Below are positions 43,701 through 52,601 of a stretch of DNA of 64,000 nucleotides, in pieces. The notes under the pieces are model-generated. The model was not told where the DNA came from and searched no databases. It saw only the letters and a program-made list of their open reading frames with translations. The stretch comes from Akkermansiaceae bacterium. Its GTDB lineage: Bacteria > Verrucomicrobiota > Verrucomicrobiia > Verrucomicrobiales > Akkermansiaceae. How positions within the stretch are numbered: the first letter of the stretch is position 1; every line of letters begins with the position of its first letter. Position numbers and translations under genes: made by a program. The DNA lies in assembly GCA_905181965.1 (NCBI GenBank), contig CAJIZY010000014.1:1-64000 (forward strand). Reading direction: 5' to 3'.

Positions 43701-44618
43701 CTTATCGTCTGGATTTTCGTAGATCCCTCTTCGGCCAAGAACCGTGTCTTGCTCAAATGAGAGCGAGACTACGGGGAGTCCTTTCAGTGCTTCGCGAAGC
43801 TCGTCCCGGTAGGTGAGGGAGTTAGCGATCTCCGGATTCATCTCCGATTGATTGATGATGTCTCTGGTGAATAAATAGGATTGCGCATCAACATTTGTTG
43901 GAACCATTCCCTCTTTATAAGCCATCGCACGCACTATTGTGCTAGATGCAATAAGAAAAGGGCCGTCGTAAATGATCCCTGTTTCTGGAGTGGGCTTCGT
44001 TCCGTTGAGGGTGTAGCGGATGGAAGCGTCATCAGTTTGGGTTGAAATTCCGGTAACAAAAAAACCTTCGTAGAAACCTCTCTTCTTAGTGAAGACCGTG
44101 TCGGCTACGAATCCGATCAAAGCAGTCCCATTCATTTCCCTAGGAGAAGGAGGATCAAAGAACCCCTTGATGCCGTTGCGTTCAATCCCGTAGGAAATAT
44201 CGCTTCTTTGTTTCGGGTAATCCTTAAATTCCGAGACGATTTCCCCAGCCGCATTAGACAGCTGCAAAGATCCGCCGGAAGTCGCGATTGAAAAATTGGT
44301 GTGAAGTCGGTTGGGGTCCAATCTGTTTTTTCCTGAGGAAAACACAATTATCCGACCAAAAGCTGGTAAACTTGTCCCAGCGGGAAAGGTCCATTTTTTC
44401 GGAGTCTCTGGGTCATCACTCAAAGAATAACCAGTGAGGTCAGCTTCGAGATTTTCAGGATTATGAATTTCAATCCAGTCGCCTGATTCACCATCTTCGT
44501 CTTTGAGGGAGGATTGATTGCTTGCTAGAAATTCGGAGATGATGGGCCCAGCTTTTACTCCGCTGGTTGCGATGAAAAACCCAATCAGAAGCGCATAGCG
44601 GAACATCGTTTTAAACAT
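40788..44618 (-). CDS. Large secreted CotH-domain protein with lamin-tail and chitobiase-like modules
   Basis: The 1276-residue exported protein has a signal peptide (residues 1-22) and a lamin-tail domain at about 25-140 (ISEFLASNQSSLKDEDGESGDW, SLSDDPETPKKW). A chitobiase/hexosaminidase C-like module follows (IRYTLNGTKPTPETG). A CotH kinase-like domain covers about 280-640 (LRIHGGNSRQHPKKPLRIYF, LLLRGGGHDAW, NVFLNGQYWGLYELQEFPHE, WDAEMSMG). A second TTDGSDPR module comes next, then a further lamin-tail domain near 950-1090 (VTEIHYHPADA, EFLELYNTSGNE). CotH domains are atypical protein kinases in spore coats; in this phylum they occur in long surface proteins of unknown role. A second such gene lies at 56227-61423. 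Confidence 0.85.
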   Translation of the reverse strand: MFKTMFRYALLIGFFIATSGVKAGPIISEFLASNQSSLKDEDGESGDWIEIHNPENLEADLTGYSLSDDPETPKKWTFPAGTSLPAFGRIIVFSSGKNRLDPNRLHTNFSIATSGGSLQLSNAAGEIVSEFKDYPKQRSDISYGIERNGIKGFFDPPSPREMNGTALIGFVADTVFTKKRGFYEGFFVTGISTQTDDASIRYTLNGTKPTPETGIIYDGPFLIASSTIVRAMAYKEGMVPTNVDAQSYLFTRDIINQSEMNPEIANSLTYRDELREALKGLPVVSLSFEQDTVLGRRGIYENPDDKGRGSEREIHFEYFNPANPDDSVHEPAGLRIHGGNSRQHPKKPLRIYFRDDYGDSRLEHEVFPSSPIKSFKSLLLRGGGHDAWTFDSRWREASFVRNQFLHKLQREMGQPSPYGRHVNVFLNGQYWGLYELQEFPHEHYNADHHGGDPEDWDVVKHGQEVEAGSRTAWDALIDLAESGINSSNDYAAIQEYLDLENFADAMIQRIWASDEDWLSPFFLNGRDISTFSDDKNWYVGRKSRNGTTKFFFYNWDAEMSMGIPFSDLQTFENDFSRIKNARSPGIVYDALRKYPEFQLFFADRLRKHCFFGGALTLGPLRENWSHYTDAVRSPVVAESARWGVQAWLEQDRFSPFTRNDEWLPAVNWVRDQFLPNRTAEILDQFRQVSLYPDTEAPLVLPFGANSATPIEVSMNTGTNNSTIYYTTDGSDPRLAGFTSTTNLIGENSNVRVIIPDALIDNEIGFRWRSVNPPSNLTSWISGTNGVGYERSSRGNYLPFISTAVDEMWDTNPSLYLRYQFEVPDLKTLESLSSLLLQMRYDDGFAAYLNGTLVSWSNYGTSAWNSTASSPTSDDEAVVFENFDLTPQISQLQVGTNILAIHGQNTSPRSSDFLIEAALTSSNSTLSQTSPSALSYSGPIELNTSRIIKARTLTESGQWSALTESYFSIANPASAENLLVTEIHYHPADALTAGELAVSANKDDYEFLELYNTSGNEIDLSDYQFTRGLAFTFPQGSTIAPSARRIIVSHRQAFLARYGTENKAIILGEFDRDSNLSNGGETLELRDTENNVVFSFQYNDKDPWPTMPDGNGPSLYLVSATTPSSQLGEAGRWQASNTPNGTPGFETKLSYTQWAKQTYGSPTTPGSSPGDIANGTSDSNLVLYAQGADLTNTVVRQASFTTVNDELLATFTYQVRSNLSDVTITTEASDDLINWRNDTSVVTSDPQANGVTYITVRAATPTLSGDKYFRLSVEINP

Positions 44619-44689
44619 GCGCTCTTATTGCGAAAGAACAATCAATGAGTTGTAGTTTGGAGGCTTTAATCTGATGCTTTTAAGGTATT

Positions 44690-45562
44690 TCAGTTGATGT
44701 CGGCGGCTTTTTCTTTTGCTTCTTCGACTGAAAGGCCAGCCTTGACGCCAGGACGGGTGTGGCCGATATGAGTGAGCCAAGCGGGGGCAAGAATGTTTTG
44801 TTTAGACTGAAATTTTTTGACGAGGTTGCTTGGGAGTTTTGGAAGTGGTTGCCTTAGGAGGGCTTGATAAATGGTTTGGGCCATCAGACGATGGCCGTCC
44901 CGGTTGATATGAACGCCATCATTGGAGAGGTGGTAATCTGGATCGATAGTTCGTTTTTCTACCATGTGTTTGTTGATGGGTGTGTGAATATCGGCAACTT
45001 GAGCAACACGTGATTTCAGCGAGAGGATGAAGGTGGCGTAGCGAGCGATCACTTCGGAATCATAGTTCTCATAAATTTTGGTCCAGGAAAAGACGCGCGA
45101 ATTTTTTCCAACAAGCTTGTTCTTTATCCCAGGAGCTTGGGGATCAAAAGGGGGTGGGGTAAGGAGAATGAGTTGGGCGCCGAAGGCATTAACTTTGTCA
45201 ATCAGGCTATGAATCCCTTTTTGATATTGGATGAATCGGCTCTCTGAGAAAGGGTGATAAATACCATCGTTCATACCGTAACAGGCTATGACGAGATCGG
45301 GCTTGATTTTGCTAAGGGCGCGGGTGAGGCGCTCGGTAACATCAGGTCTGGGGAAGGGGTGAGGTGGTTCGGAGAGGCCGGTCACTCCTTCGGAAGGAAG
45401 GCCTAGGGCGATGATTTCGGGTGTGTGTCCGTGAAGTCCTAAGGCCGTTTGGAGGTCGACGACATAGTCGCGAGCGGCGGTGATGGAGTCACCGAGGAAG
45501 AGGATACGATTGGCAGTGAGAAGAGGGCTAGGCTCCCCGGCGGAAGCGCGCTTTGGATCTAT
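44690..45562 (-). CDS. SGNH/GDSL-type hydrolase lacking its own start, abutting the beta-propeller gene
   Basis: The recognisable SGNH protein begins before any ATG, GTG or TTG. Reading back from a GTG near 45385 the frame stays open to about 45562 and encodes the nucleophile block ILFLGDSITAARDYV, missing from any protein started at 45385. Later blocks are YGMNDG and SNDGVHINRDGH with the catalytic Asp/His. The open frame meets the A9 tract at the end of the preceding gene. A -1 slip, or a tenth A, would fuse the two as LKKKIDPKRASAGEP. Either a sequencing indel or slippage on A9 explains it. The hydrolase probably removes acyl groups from exported glycans. Confidence 0.65.
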   Translation of the reverse strand: MDPKRASAGEPSPLLTANRILFLGDSITAARDYVVDLQTALGLHGHTPEIIALGLPSEGVTGLSEPPHPFPRPDVTERLTRALSKIKPDLVIACYGMNDGIYHPFSESRFIQYQKGIHSLIDKVNAFGAQLILLTPPPFDPQAPGIKNKLVGKNSRVFSWTKIYENYDSEVIARYATFILSLKSRVAQVADIHTPINKHMVEKRTIDPDYHLSNDGVHINRDGHRLMAQTIYQALLRQPLPKLPSNLVKKFQSKQNILAPAWLTHIGHTRPGVKAGLSVEEAKEKAADIN

Positions 45563-46458
45563 TTTTTTTTAAGATGAGAGCGAACGAGGGCGGTTTGCTT
45601 GGCATCGAGAATCTCCCAGCAAGCTAGACCGTTTCCGACAAGTTCGTATTCATCAAATGTCCAGACAACCTCTCTGTTTTTATCGAGTTCGACGATCTGG
45701 GGATTCTTGTCGCCGGCGTGGCAGTTGCCGATGACTAGATTGCCATTCGGGAGCTCTTGAAGGTCGGTGGTCCAAGCAAGTTCGATGTCGGTGCCGGGGA
45801 TTTTCTTTTTCATTTCCCAGACGACTTTTTTATCGGGAGAGACTTCGAGGATTGAATTGCCGCTTCCTGATGCGATGAGGGTGTTTCCGTTCTTGAGGCG
45901 GATCGCTCCGAAGACACGAGTTTTGGTCGCGTATTCCCAGACGATTTTACCGGCGGGATCATATTCGGTAACAACGCCGGGGTTTTCGGCACAAGAAAGG
46001 TAGTGGCCGGTGGGGAGGCTTTTGAGCATGCGAGTCTGGTGGCGGCCATTTTTTGGGAGGGGGACTTCTTTGACAATCTTGCTTTTTTTGTCGAGGTGGA
46101 CGATGCGCCCAACACCGCCTTCGGCGATCATGGTGTGGCCGTTCTTGAGGCGCTGAAATGCGTGAACGTCGGCACCCTTGGAGTCGTATTTCCAAGTGAT
46201 TTCCTTCTGCAAGGTGATCTCGGAGGTAATGGACCAGGAGTCGTGAAAGAGAATGTTACCGTTCGGAAGAAATTGAAGATCGTGGTGTCCGGTGTGACCG
46301 CGCTCAGGGCCGCCGGTCTTATACTCCCAGATGACGGTTCCGTCGGGCTCGCAGATCGCAAGGATGTTTTTACCATAAGATGCGCCAACAAGAATGAGGC
46401 GATCTTCTTTAGCCAAGAGGGTCAGGGGCAGAAAGATGAGTAGAATAATCAGTTTCAT
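45559..46458 (-). CDS. Exported PQQ/arylsulfotransferase-like beta-propeller protein
   Basis: From ATG 46458 the protein has 299 residues, starting with a signal peptide MKLIILLIFLPLTLLA. It then has repeated blades such as IWEYKTGGPERGHTGHHDLQFLPNG read in pieces, LKNGNTLIASGSGNSILEVS and LPNGNLVIGNCHAGD, a W-x-Y/F and NGN pattern of PQQ-like and ASST-like beta-propellers. Catalytic His of true arylsulfotransferases cannot be confirmed. The stop follows a run of nine A at the 3' end (HLKKK then TAG) and the next SGNH frame continues past it, so the natural product may be a propeller-SGNH fusion. It lies 131 bp downstream of carB. Confidence 0.75.
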   Translation of the reverse strand: MKLIILLIFLPLTLLAKEDRLILVGASYGKNILAICEPDGTVIWEYKTGGPERGHTGHHDLQFLPNGNILFHDSWSITSEITLQKEITWKYDSKGADVHAFQRLKNGHTMIAEGGVGRIVHLDKKSKIVKEVPLPKNGRHQTRMLKSLPTGHYLSCAENPGVVTEYDPAGKIVWEYATKTRVFGAIRLKNGNTLIASGSGNSILEVSPDKKVVWEMKKKIPGTDIELAWTTDLQELPNGNLVIGNCHAGDKNPQIVELDKNREVVWTFDEYELVGNGLACWEILDAKQTALVRSHLKKK

Positions 46459-46589
46459 GATTGAGGAGAATAAGGGTAGAGGACGTTGGAGGTCCAATAC
46501 GGAATCTTAAATTCTGAGTAAGTAAGCTTGAGAAACGATTTTACTTGGACTCGCAGGGCACTTTTAAAAGGTTGGCGATGATAGATTCC

Positions 46590-49500
46590 CTATGCGATGC
46601 CATGATGCTCTTGGAGCGAAGTCACGGTAAATTCGTTCTCTAAGAGGGAGCGGATTGCTTTTACGCTAGCTTCGGCGGCAGCGAGGTTCGTGCAGTGACT
46701 GATTTTATGTTGTACGGCGCCAGAGCGGATTTTGACCTCATCTTCGCGGGCTTCGTGGCCGCTTGGAGTGTTGATGATGAATTGGATATCGCCGTTTTTC
46801 ATCATGTCGATGACATTAGGGCGCTTATGCTCTGCCAGTTTGTAGAGACGCTCGACTTCGATGCTCTCATCTTTAAGATACCTGTAGGTGCCGCCAGTGG
46901 CGTGGATTTTGAAACCGAGCTCGGCGAGTTCTCTGGCCACAGGAATTGCTCGTTTTTTATCACGATCGTTGACAGAAAAGAAGACATTACCTTCTTTGGG
47001 CAGCGGGTTAAAGGCACTCATCTGTGACTTGGCATAAGCCATACCGAGGTTGGAGTCAGCTCCCATGACTTCGCCAGTAGATTTCATTTCTGGTCCAAGA
47101 ACAATATCGATCCCAGGGAAGCGCCCCCACGGGAAGACGGCCTCTTTCACGCAGAAGCAAGGGGGAAGAATCTCCTCGGTGAAGCCAAGATCAACCAGCT
47201 TCTCGCCAACCATAATTTTAGCGGCCAGTTTGGCGAGAGGAATTCCGATGGATTTTGAAACGAAGGGAACGGTACGGCTGGCACGCGGATTTACTTCGAT
47301 GACATAAAGTTCGTCATCTTTAATGGCGAATTGGATATTCATTAATCCTCGAACTTCTAGTTCTTTAGCAAGAGACTTGGCCCCTACAAGGATTTCGCTT
47401 TTGATTTTATCGGAAAGACTGAACGCGGGAATCACACAGGCGGAATCACCAGAATGAATTCCGGCTTGTTCGATATGTTCCATGATTGCTCCAACAACAG
47501 ATGTGTCTCCGTCTGAAATACAATCGACATCGATCTCGGTGGCATTTTCGAGGAAGCGATCGAGTAGCACGGGGGTGCCTGGTGCGACATCAAATACTTC
47601 GCGCACAATTTTCTTCATCTCGTCCATATCATAGACTATGAACATACCGCGACCACCGAGGACGAAGGATGGGCGAAGAAGTATTGGGAAACCGATTTCT
47701 TCGGCGCGCTCGTAAGCTTCTTCGAGGGAATTTGCAATGCGGTTTTCTGGCTGTTTTAGGCCGACGCGGTCGAGGATATCGCGGAAGAGATTTCGGTCTT
47801 CTGCGGCGTCGATCATGGAAGGTGAGGTGCCGATGATGTTGACGCCGTCTTCTAAAGCTTGAGCAAGTTTGAGTGGAGTTTGTCCACCGAACTGCAGGAT
47901 AATACCATCAGGTTCTTCTTGATCCACAATCGCTAGTACGTCTTCTTTAGTCAGAGGCTCAAAATAAAGCTTGTCTGAGGTGTCATAGTCAGTAGAGACG
48001 GTCTCTGGATTAGAGTTGACCATGATCGCTTCTAGCCGAGTTCGCGGAGAGCAAAGGAAGCATGCACACAGCAGTAGTCGAACTCAATGCCTTGGCCAAT
48101 ACGGTTAGGGCCACCTCCGAGGATGACAATTTTCTTTTTGTCGGTCTGGCGGGCTTCGTTTTCGTCACCGTAAGTTGAGTAGTAATAAGGAGTGGCGGCT
48201 TCAAACTCGGCGGCGCAGGTGTCCACGAGGCGGTAAGTTGGAATAATGCCTTTCTCCTTACGCGCAGCTCTGACTTCGTCTTGGCTGATTCCGCGAGCGT
48301 GAGCAATCTGGACATCAGAAAATCCAAGTTTCTTTGCGGTCCTTAAATCGAGATTAGAGAGGTCTTTTCCTTCCTCAACAATAATGCGCATGTTCTCAAG
48401 GAACCATGGGTCGATTTGGGTGGCATCGAAGATTTCCTCGATCGTCCAGCCTTGCTCGAAGGCGACTTTGAGCCAGAAGATACGCTCAGCATTTGGGACA
48501 TGGAGTTTGCGTTCCACTTGCTCGCGTGACGCTTCGGGGTCCTTGCCGTCGAAGCCGAAACCAAAACGCCCAGTTTCGAGCGAACGGAGTGATTTTTGGA
48601 GTGATTCTTTAAAAGTCCGGCCGATCGACATGGCTTCTCCAACGGCCTTCATAGAAGTAGTGAGGACGGGATCAGCAGTGGGAAATTTCTCGAAAGTGAA
48701 GCGAGGAACCTTGGTGACGACATAGTCGATGGTTGGCTCGAATGATGCCGGAGTCTCGCGAGTGATGTCATTAGGGAGCTCGTCGAGAGTATATCCGACA
48801 GCAAGCTTAGCTGCAATTTTGGCGATAGGGAATCCAGTGGCTTTTGAGGCGAGCGCAGAAGAGCGGCTGACGCGCGGGTTCATTTCGATTACAATGCAGC
48901 GGCCGGTCTTGGGATCGACGGAGAATTGAATATTCGAGCCGCCAGTTTCAACGCCGATTTCACGAATCACGGCGAAGCTTGCATCGCGCATGATCTGGTA
49001 TTCGCGATCGGAAAGAGTCTGCGCAGGGGCCACCGTAATCGAGTCACCGGTGTGAACTCCCATGGGGTCAAGGTTTTCGATGGAGCAAATGACAACGCAG
49101 TTGTCGGCGTGGTCACGCATGACTTCCATTTCGTATTCTTTCCAACCGAGAAGGCATTCTTCGACGAGGACTTCGGTAGTGGGCGAGAGGTCGAGACCGC
49201 GGTGAACGATAATTTCGAATTCCTCCTTGTTGTAGGCGATGCCACCACCGGTTCCACCGAGAGTGAAGGCGGGCCGAATGACAAGAGGCATAGAGCCAAT
49301 TTCATCAGCGATGATTTTGGCTTCCTCCATGGAGTGGGCTACGCCGGAGTTTGGAAGATCGAGACCGATCTTGATCATAGCGTCTTTAAACCGTTGTCGG
49401 TTTTCACCCTTGTCAATGGCGTCAGCGTTAGCCCCGATCATTTTGACGCCGAGCTTGTCTAGCGTGCCGGCATGGAAGAGATCCATGGAAACGTTGAGTG

Positions 49501-49782
49501 CGGTCTGGCCCCCAAGTGTGGGAAGAAGAGCGTCAGGCTTCTCTTTGAGAATAATTTTCTCAATGACATCGGGCGTGATCGGCTCGATGTAGGTCGCATC
49601 GGCATATTCGGATCGGTCATGATGGTGGCCGGATTGGAGTTTACTAAAACGACCTCGTAGCCTTCCTCGCGGAGTGCCTTGCAGGCTTGGGTGCCGGAAT
49701 AGTCAAATTCACATCCTTGTCCGATAACAATTGGGCCTGCTCCTACGACGAGAATTTTTTTGATGCTGGTATCCTTCGGCAT
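46590..49782 (-). CDS. carB: Carbamoyl-phosphate synthase large subunit, interrupted by two apparent 1-nt deletions
   Basis: CarB makes carbamoyl phosphate from bicarbonate, ammonia and ATP for arginine and pyrimidine synthesis. Three pieces in different frames form one gene: N-terminal piece 49782 to about 49609 ([20 protein letters not shown]), a middle piece to about 48032 (first ATP-grasp half and RELG end), and a C-terminal piece 48023-46590 ([19 protein letters not shown]). Adding one base near 49609 restores [12 protein letters not shown]. Adding one base near 48032 restores [16 protein letters not shown]. With both, the total is 1064 residues, the standard CarB length. Such an essential gene with two isolated single-base losses most likely reflects sequence error. 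No carA is seen next to it. Confidence 0.93.
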
Positions 49783-50117
49783 TTTTTAAAGCGGTGGGGC
49801 TAAAACTTCGTGTATCTGCCAAGGGGGCGAGGTTTTGTAAAGAGTGATCGCTTTTTCGAGGGCTTAAGATGCAAAAAAGCTCGGTCTCTTGCGAATATGA
49901 GCTGTTTTATGGAAATCGATGCCCCTGCTTTCGGAGCGAGAGCGAAGGCATTTTAGGTGGGCAGAACGGTAGAGGTTTTCATACAGTGATGCTTTGACAT
50001 CGCAGTGTTCTCTGGAGCAGCGTTACTTTAAATCTCTGCTCGAAACATGGTGATTTTTGTGAACAACTTTTGGTGAGAAGGATTTTGGATTGAGTCTAAG
50101 GCTTTTGGAGGTCAGGG
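49783..50117. other. Intergenic region between divergent carB and acyltransferase genes
   Basis: This 335-bp stretch carries the promoters for two divergent genes by position. I found no convincing ORF, tRNA or hairpin terminator, and no promoter hexamers good enough to annotate. A GGAGG Shine-Dalgarno at 50107-50111 serves the acyltransferase start at 50118. Confidence 0.5.
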
Positions 50118-52124
50118 ATGGGGTGGATGATGACTAAGCACTACCGCCCGGAAATCGATGGCCTCCGCGCTATTTCGGTGATTGGAGTGGTTTTGTTCCA
50201 CCTCGAGCTGGGGTTTCCTGGCGGTTTTGTGGGCGTCGACGTCTTCTTTGTAATTTCGGGTTATCTCATCACAGGGATTCTCCTCCGACAACTCGGTGAA
50301 GATCGGTTCTCTCTTATGGAGTTTTGGGCACGGAGAGTTCGCCGAATCGTTCCGGCCGCCATGGTAATGGTGGTTGGGGCTCTCCTGATTGGTGCATTTC
50401 TGCAAACTCCGGAGCGCTACGCTTCGTTAGCTCGAAGCGCAATGGCTCATGTGCTAATGGCGTCGAATTGCTACTTCACTCGCGATCAAGGCTATTTTGC
50501 GGAGAAATCCGACCATGAACCGCTCCTCCACACTTGGTCGCTTTCGGTTGAGGAACAATTCTACCTGATCTTTCCCCTTATTGTTTGCTTCGTGTGGAAG
50601 CGGGCTCCGCAACGGCTCGCTCTCGTCTTTACAAGCGCTGCCTTGATTTCTTTCAGTTGGAGTTGGATCGAAGTTGTTAGTAATCCCAAGTGGGCCTTTT
50701 TCCTTCTTCCCGCCCGTGGCTGGGAACTCCTTGTGGGAGCACTCTTGGCGATTCTGCCTCAGAAGACAATGCGCTCTCTTGGCGACGAAGCTTGGGCTGG
50801 GTTGGGACTTGTTTTGGTGCTAGCTCCCATGTTCTTTTTTGATCGGCAGACCGCTTTTCCTGGTCCTGGCGCTTTAGCCCCGGTTCTCGGAGCAGCTCTT
50901 CTTATTTGGACCGGTGGAAGCACAAAAATTGGCAAGTTGCTGGGCTGGAGAGCTTTGGTTAGAATTGGCCTTATTTCTTACTCGCTCTACCTGTGGCACT
51001 GGCCTTTCGTGGTTTTTGCTCGGGAGATGGTAATTGAGCTGACGCTCACTTGGAAGATTTCGCTACTGGTTGCATCACTTCTAGCTGGTTATTCTTCTTG
51101 GCGATGGGTCGAGATGCCCTCCCGTTCAGGGTTACTTTTGGCTACTCGGAGGCGGTCTTTGATCTTCGGACTTACATCGGCAGTGACTCTGTTTGTAATT
51201 GCCTTTTCCATTAAAGCCAGCGGCGGGTTTCCTTCAAGGCTACCCGCTGAACTGAGGCTCATTATTTCCGATATCACCTGGAATGGTGCCGAATACACGA
51301 GTGCCAAAAGTGAGGCGATGCCTATTGGTTTCCAAGATGACGGACCGGTTGATTTTGTCTTGTGGGGTGATAGCCATGGCGCTTCGGCAGCGCCCGCTGT
51401 TAATGCAGTGGCGACCGATTTTAAGCTCAAAGGTCACGCTTATCTTAATAATGGAACGCCTCCCGTAACTGGGCTCTGGTTCGCTGACATGAGTGAAGCC
51501 TCAGCTGCGGAAATGGTCGCTTTAAACGAAAGGGTGCTCGCTGAAATCATCGACTCGAAACCAATGGCTGTTTTTCTTGTAGGACGATGGGTGGCGCGTT
51601 GCGAAGGTTACAATGAAGCAGAAATGGTTGGCGAACCCGGCAGCCTACGATTCACCACTATGTTAGTCGACTCGATGATTCCTGAGCCGACTTTTAAAGA
51701 GGCGAGCAGTGCCCTTGCCCGCCAAATTAAAGCGATGGGAGCAAGACTTGCGGTTCACGGGATTAAACTCGTCATTTTTCAACAGGTTCCCGAAAGCAAC
51801 GAAAGTCGGACTGCCTCGCGATTTTATTCCATGAAACGTTTCTCCGGCACATCAAAAGTTGCTCAATTCACGACGACTAAAGATGAATTTTTAAAGCGGC
51901 AGAAACGGACGATGAAGCTCCTTGAAAATCAGACTACCGAAAATGTCACGGTTATCGATGCGAGTAGCCAATTCTTTTTCCGGGACCGTGATCAGCTCAA
52001 AGTTTATGCTGAACGATCCTACTATCGCGATGAAGACCACCTTACCCGGGCCGGCGCAATGCACTACCTAGAGCCAGCTTTCAAAAAGTTTATGAGCTGG
52101 ATCCCACGCGAAGAATCGAAATAA
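50118..52124 (+). CDS. Acyltransferase 3 (OafA/YrhL type) with C-terminal SGNH domain
   Basis: This 668-residue inner-membrane O-acyltransferase starts at ATG 50118, supported by GGAGG 7 bases upstream. The N-terminal half (about 1-350) has ten or more hydrophobic segments and the conserved motifs YRPEIDGLRAISVIGVVLFH (with the catalytic His), GGFVGVDVFFVISGYLI and TWSLSVEEQFY. The C-terminal extracytoplasmic SGNH domain opens with LWGDSHGAS and closes with YRDEDHLTRAGAMHY, giving a Ser-His-Asp set. Such fused proteins acetylate peptidoglycan, LPS or capsule. It ends within the 3' end of a convergent GNAT gene with 35 bp overlap. It may serve the same polysaccharide, but is about 18 kb from the locus. 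Confidence 0.92.
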   Translation: MGWMMTKHYRPEIDGLRAISVIGVVLFHLELGFPGGFVGVDVFFVISGYLITGILLRQLGEDRFSLMEFWARRVRRIVPAAMVMVVGALLIGAFLQTPERYASLARSAMAHVLMASNCYFTRDQGYFAEKSDHEPLLHTWSLSVEEQFYLIFPLIVCFVWKRAPQRLALVFTSAALISFSWSWIEVVSNPKWAFFLLPARGWELLVGALLAILPQKTMRSLGDEAWAGLGLVLVLAPMFFFDRQTAFPGPGALAPVLGAALLIWTGGSTKIGKLLGWRALVRIGLISYSLYLWHWPFVVFAREMVIELTLTWKISLLVASLLAGYSSWRWVEMPSRSGLLLATRRRSLIFGLTSAVTLFVIAFSIKASGGFPSRLPAELRLIISDITWNGAEYTSAKSEAMPIGFQDDGPVDFVLWGDSHGASAAPAVNAVATDFKLKGHAYLNNGTPPVTGLWFADMSEASAAEMVALNERVLAEIIDSKPMAVFLVGRWVARCEGYNEAEMVGEPGSLRFTTMLVDSMIPEPTFKEASSALARQIKAMGARLAVHGIKLVIFQQVPESNESRTASRFYSMKRFSGTSKVAQFTTTKDEFLKRQKRTMKLLENQTTENVTVIDASSQFFFRDRDQLKVYAERSYYRDEDHLTRAGAMHYLEPAFKKFMSWIPREESK

Positions 52125-52593
52125 CTAGGCCACGCTTTTCACCAAAAACCTCGGCAATTTCCCTTAAATGTCCGGAATCTTTGAAGCCCAATTTTTCGTT
52201 CACTCGCCGCGAAGCTTCATTGTGATCAAAGTAAAAGCTTAGGAGATTCTCTACGCCCAGCCGAGGACACTCCGTGATCATCTTTTTCTTGAGACGAGTT
52301 CCAAGACCTTGCCCTTGATGGCTTGGGCAAATATAGGTGCTGATCTCAGCTGTTTTATTGTAAGCTGGCCGACCCGCGTAAAATGACCGCAGATAGACGC
52401 ACGCGACCACCTTGCCTTCATCTTCTGCCACCCAGCATGGTCGCCGATCTGGATCAAATTCCTGAAACCAAGCCCACCGCTCTTTCACCGTTACTGGCAC
52501 CAAGTCAGCGGTCGCTTTCCCGCCTGAAATCGAATCGTTATAAATCGAAACGATCGCAGGAAGATCGGTGTCAGTGGCATCGCGAATGATCAT
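52090..52593 (-). CDS. GNAT-family N-acetyltransferase (phosphinothricin acetyltransferase-like)
   Basis: The start at ATG 52593 gives MIIRDATDTDLPAIVSIYND, the normal N-terminus of this family; a longer form from 52614 is possible. The 167-residue protein has the motif ISTYICPSHQGQGLGTRL, the acetyl-CoA phosphate-binding loop QGQGLG, and the C-terminal FYFDHNEASRRVNEKLGF. It resembles phosphinothricin/PAT-like amine acetyltransferases, though the real substrate is unknown. Its 3' end overlaps the convergent acyltransferase gene by 35 bases, and its start lies close to the divergent ligase gene. Confidence 0.88.
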   Translation of the reverse strand: MIIRDATDTDLPAIVSIYNDSISGGKATADLVPVTVKERWAWFQEFDPDRRPCWVAEDEGKVVACVYLRSFYAGRPAYNKTAEISTYICPSHQGQGLGTRLKKKMITECPRLGVENLLSFYFDHNEASRRVNEKLGFKDSGHLREIAEVFGEKRGLVISILRVGSSS

Positions 52594-52601
52594 CAGTCTG
52601 A

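Noticed and set aside
46003..46443. A 146-codon plus-strand frame antisense to the beta-propeller gene
   Set aside because: The minus strand encodes clear NGN/WEY propeller repeats with a signal peptide; the antisense frame has no family features.
47050..47307. Short plus-strand frame in the carB C-terminal half
   Set aside because: Antisense shadow of a conserved ATP-grasp region.
48926..49462. A 178-codon open frame on the plus strand, antisense to carB
   Set aside because: It mirrors highly conserved carB codons; no initiation signal and no recognisable protein. It is a shadow of the real gene.
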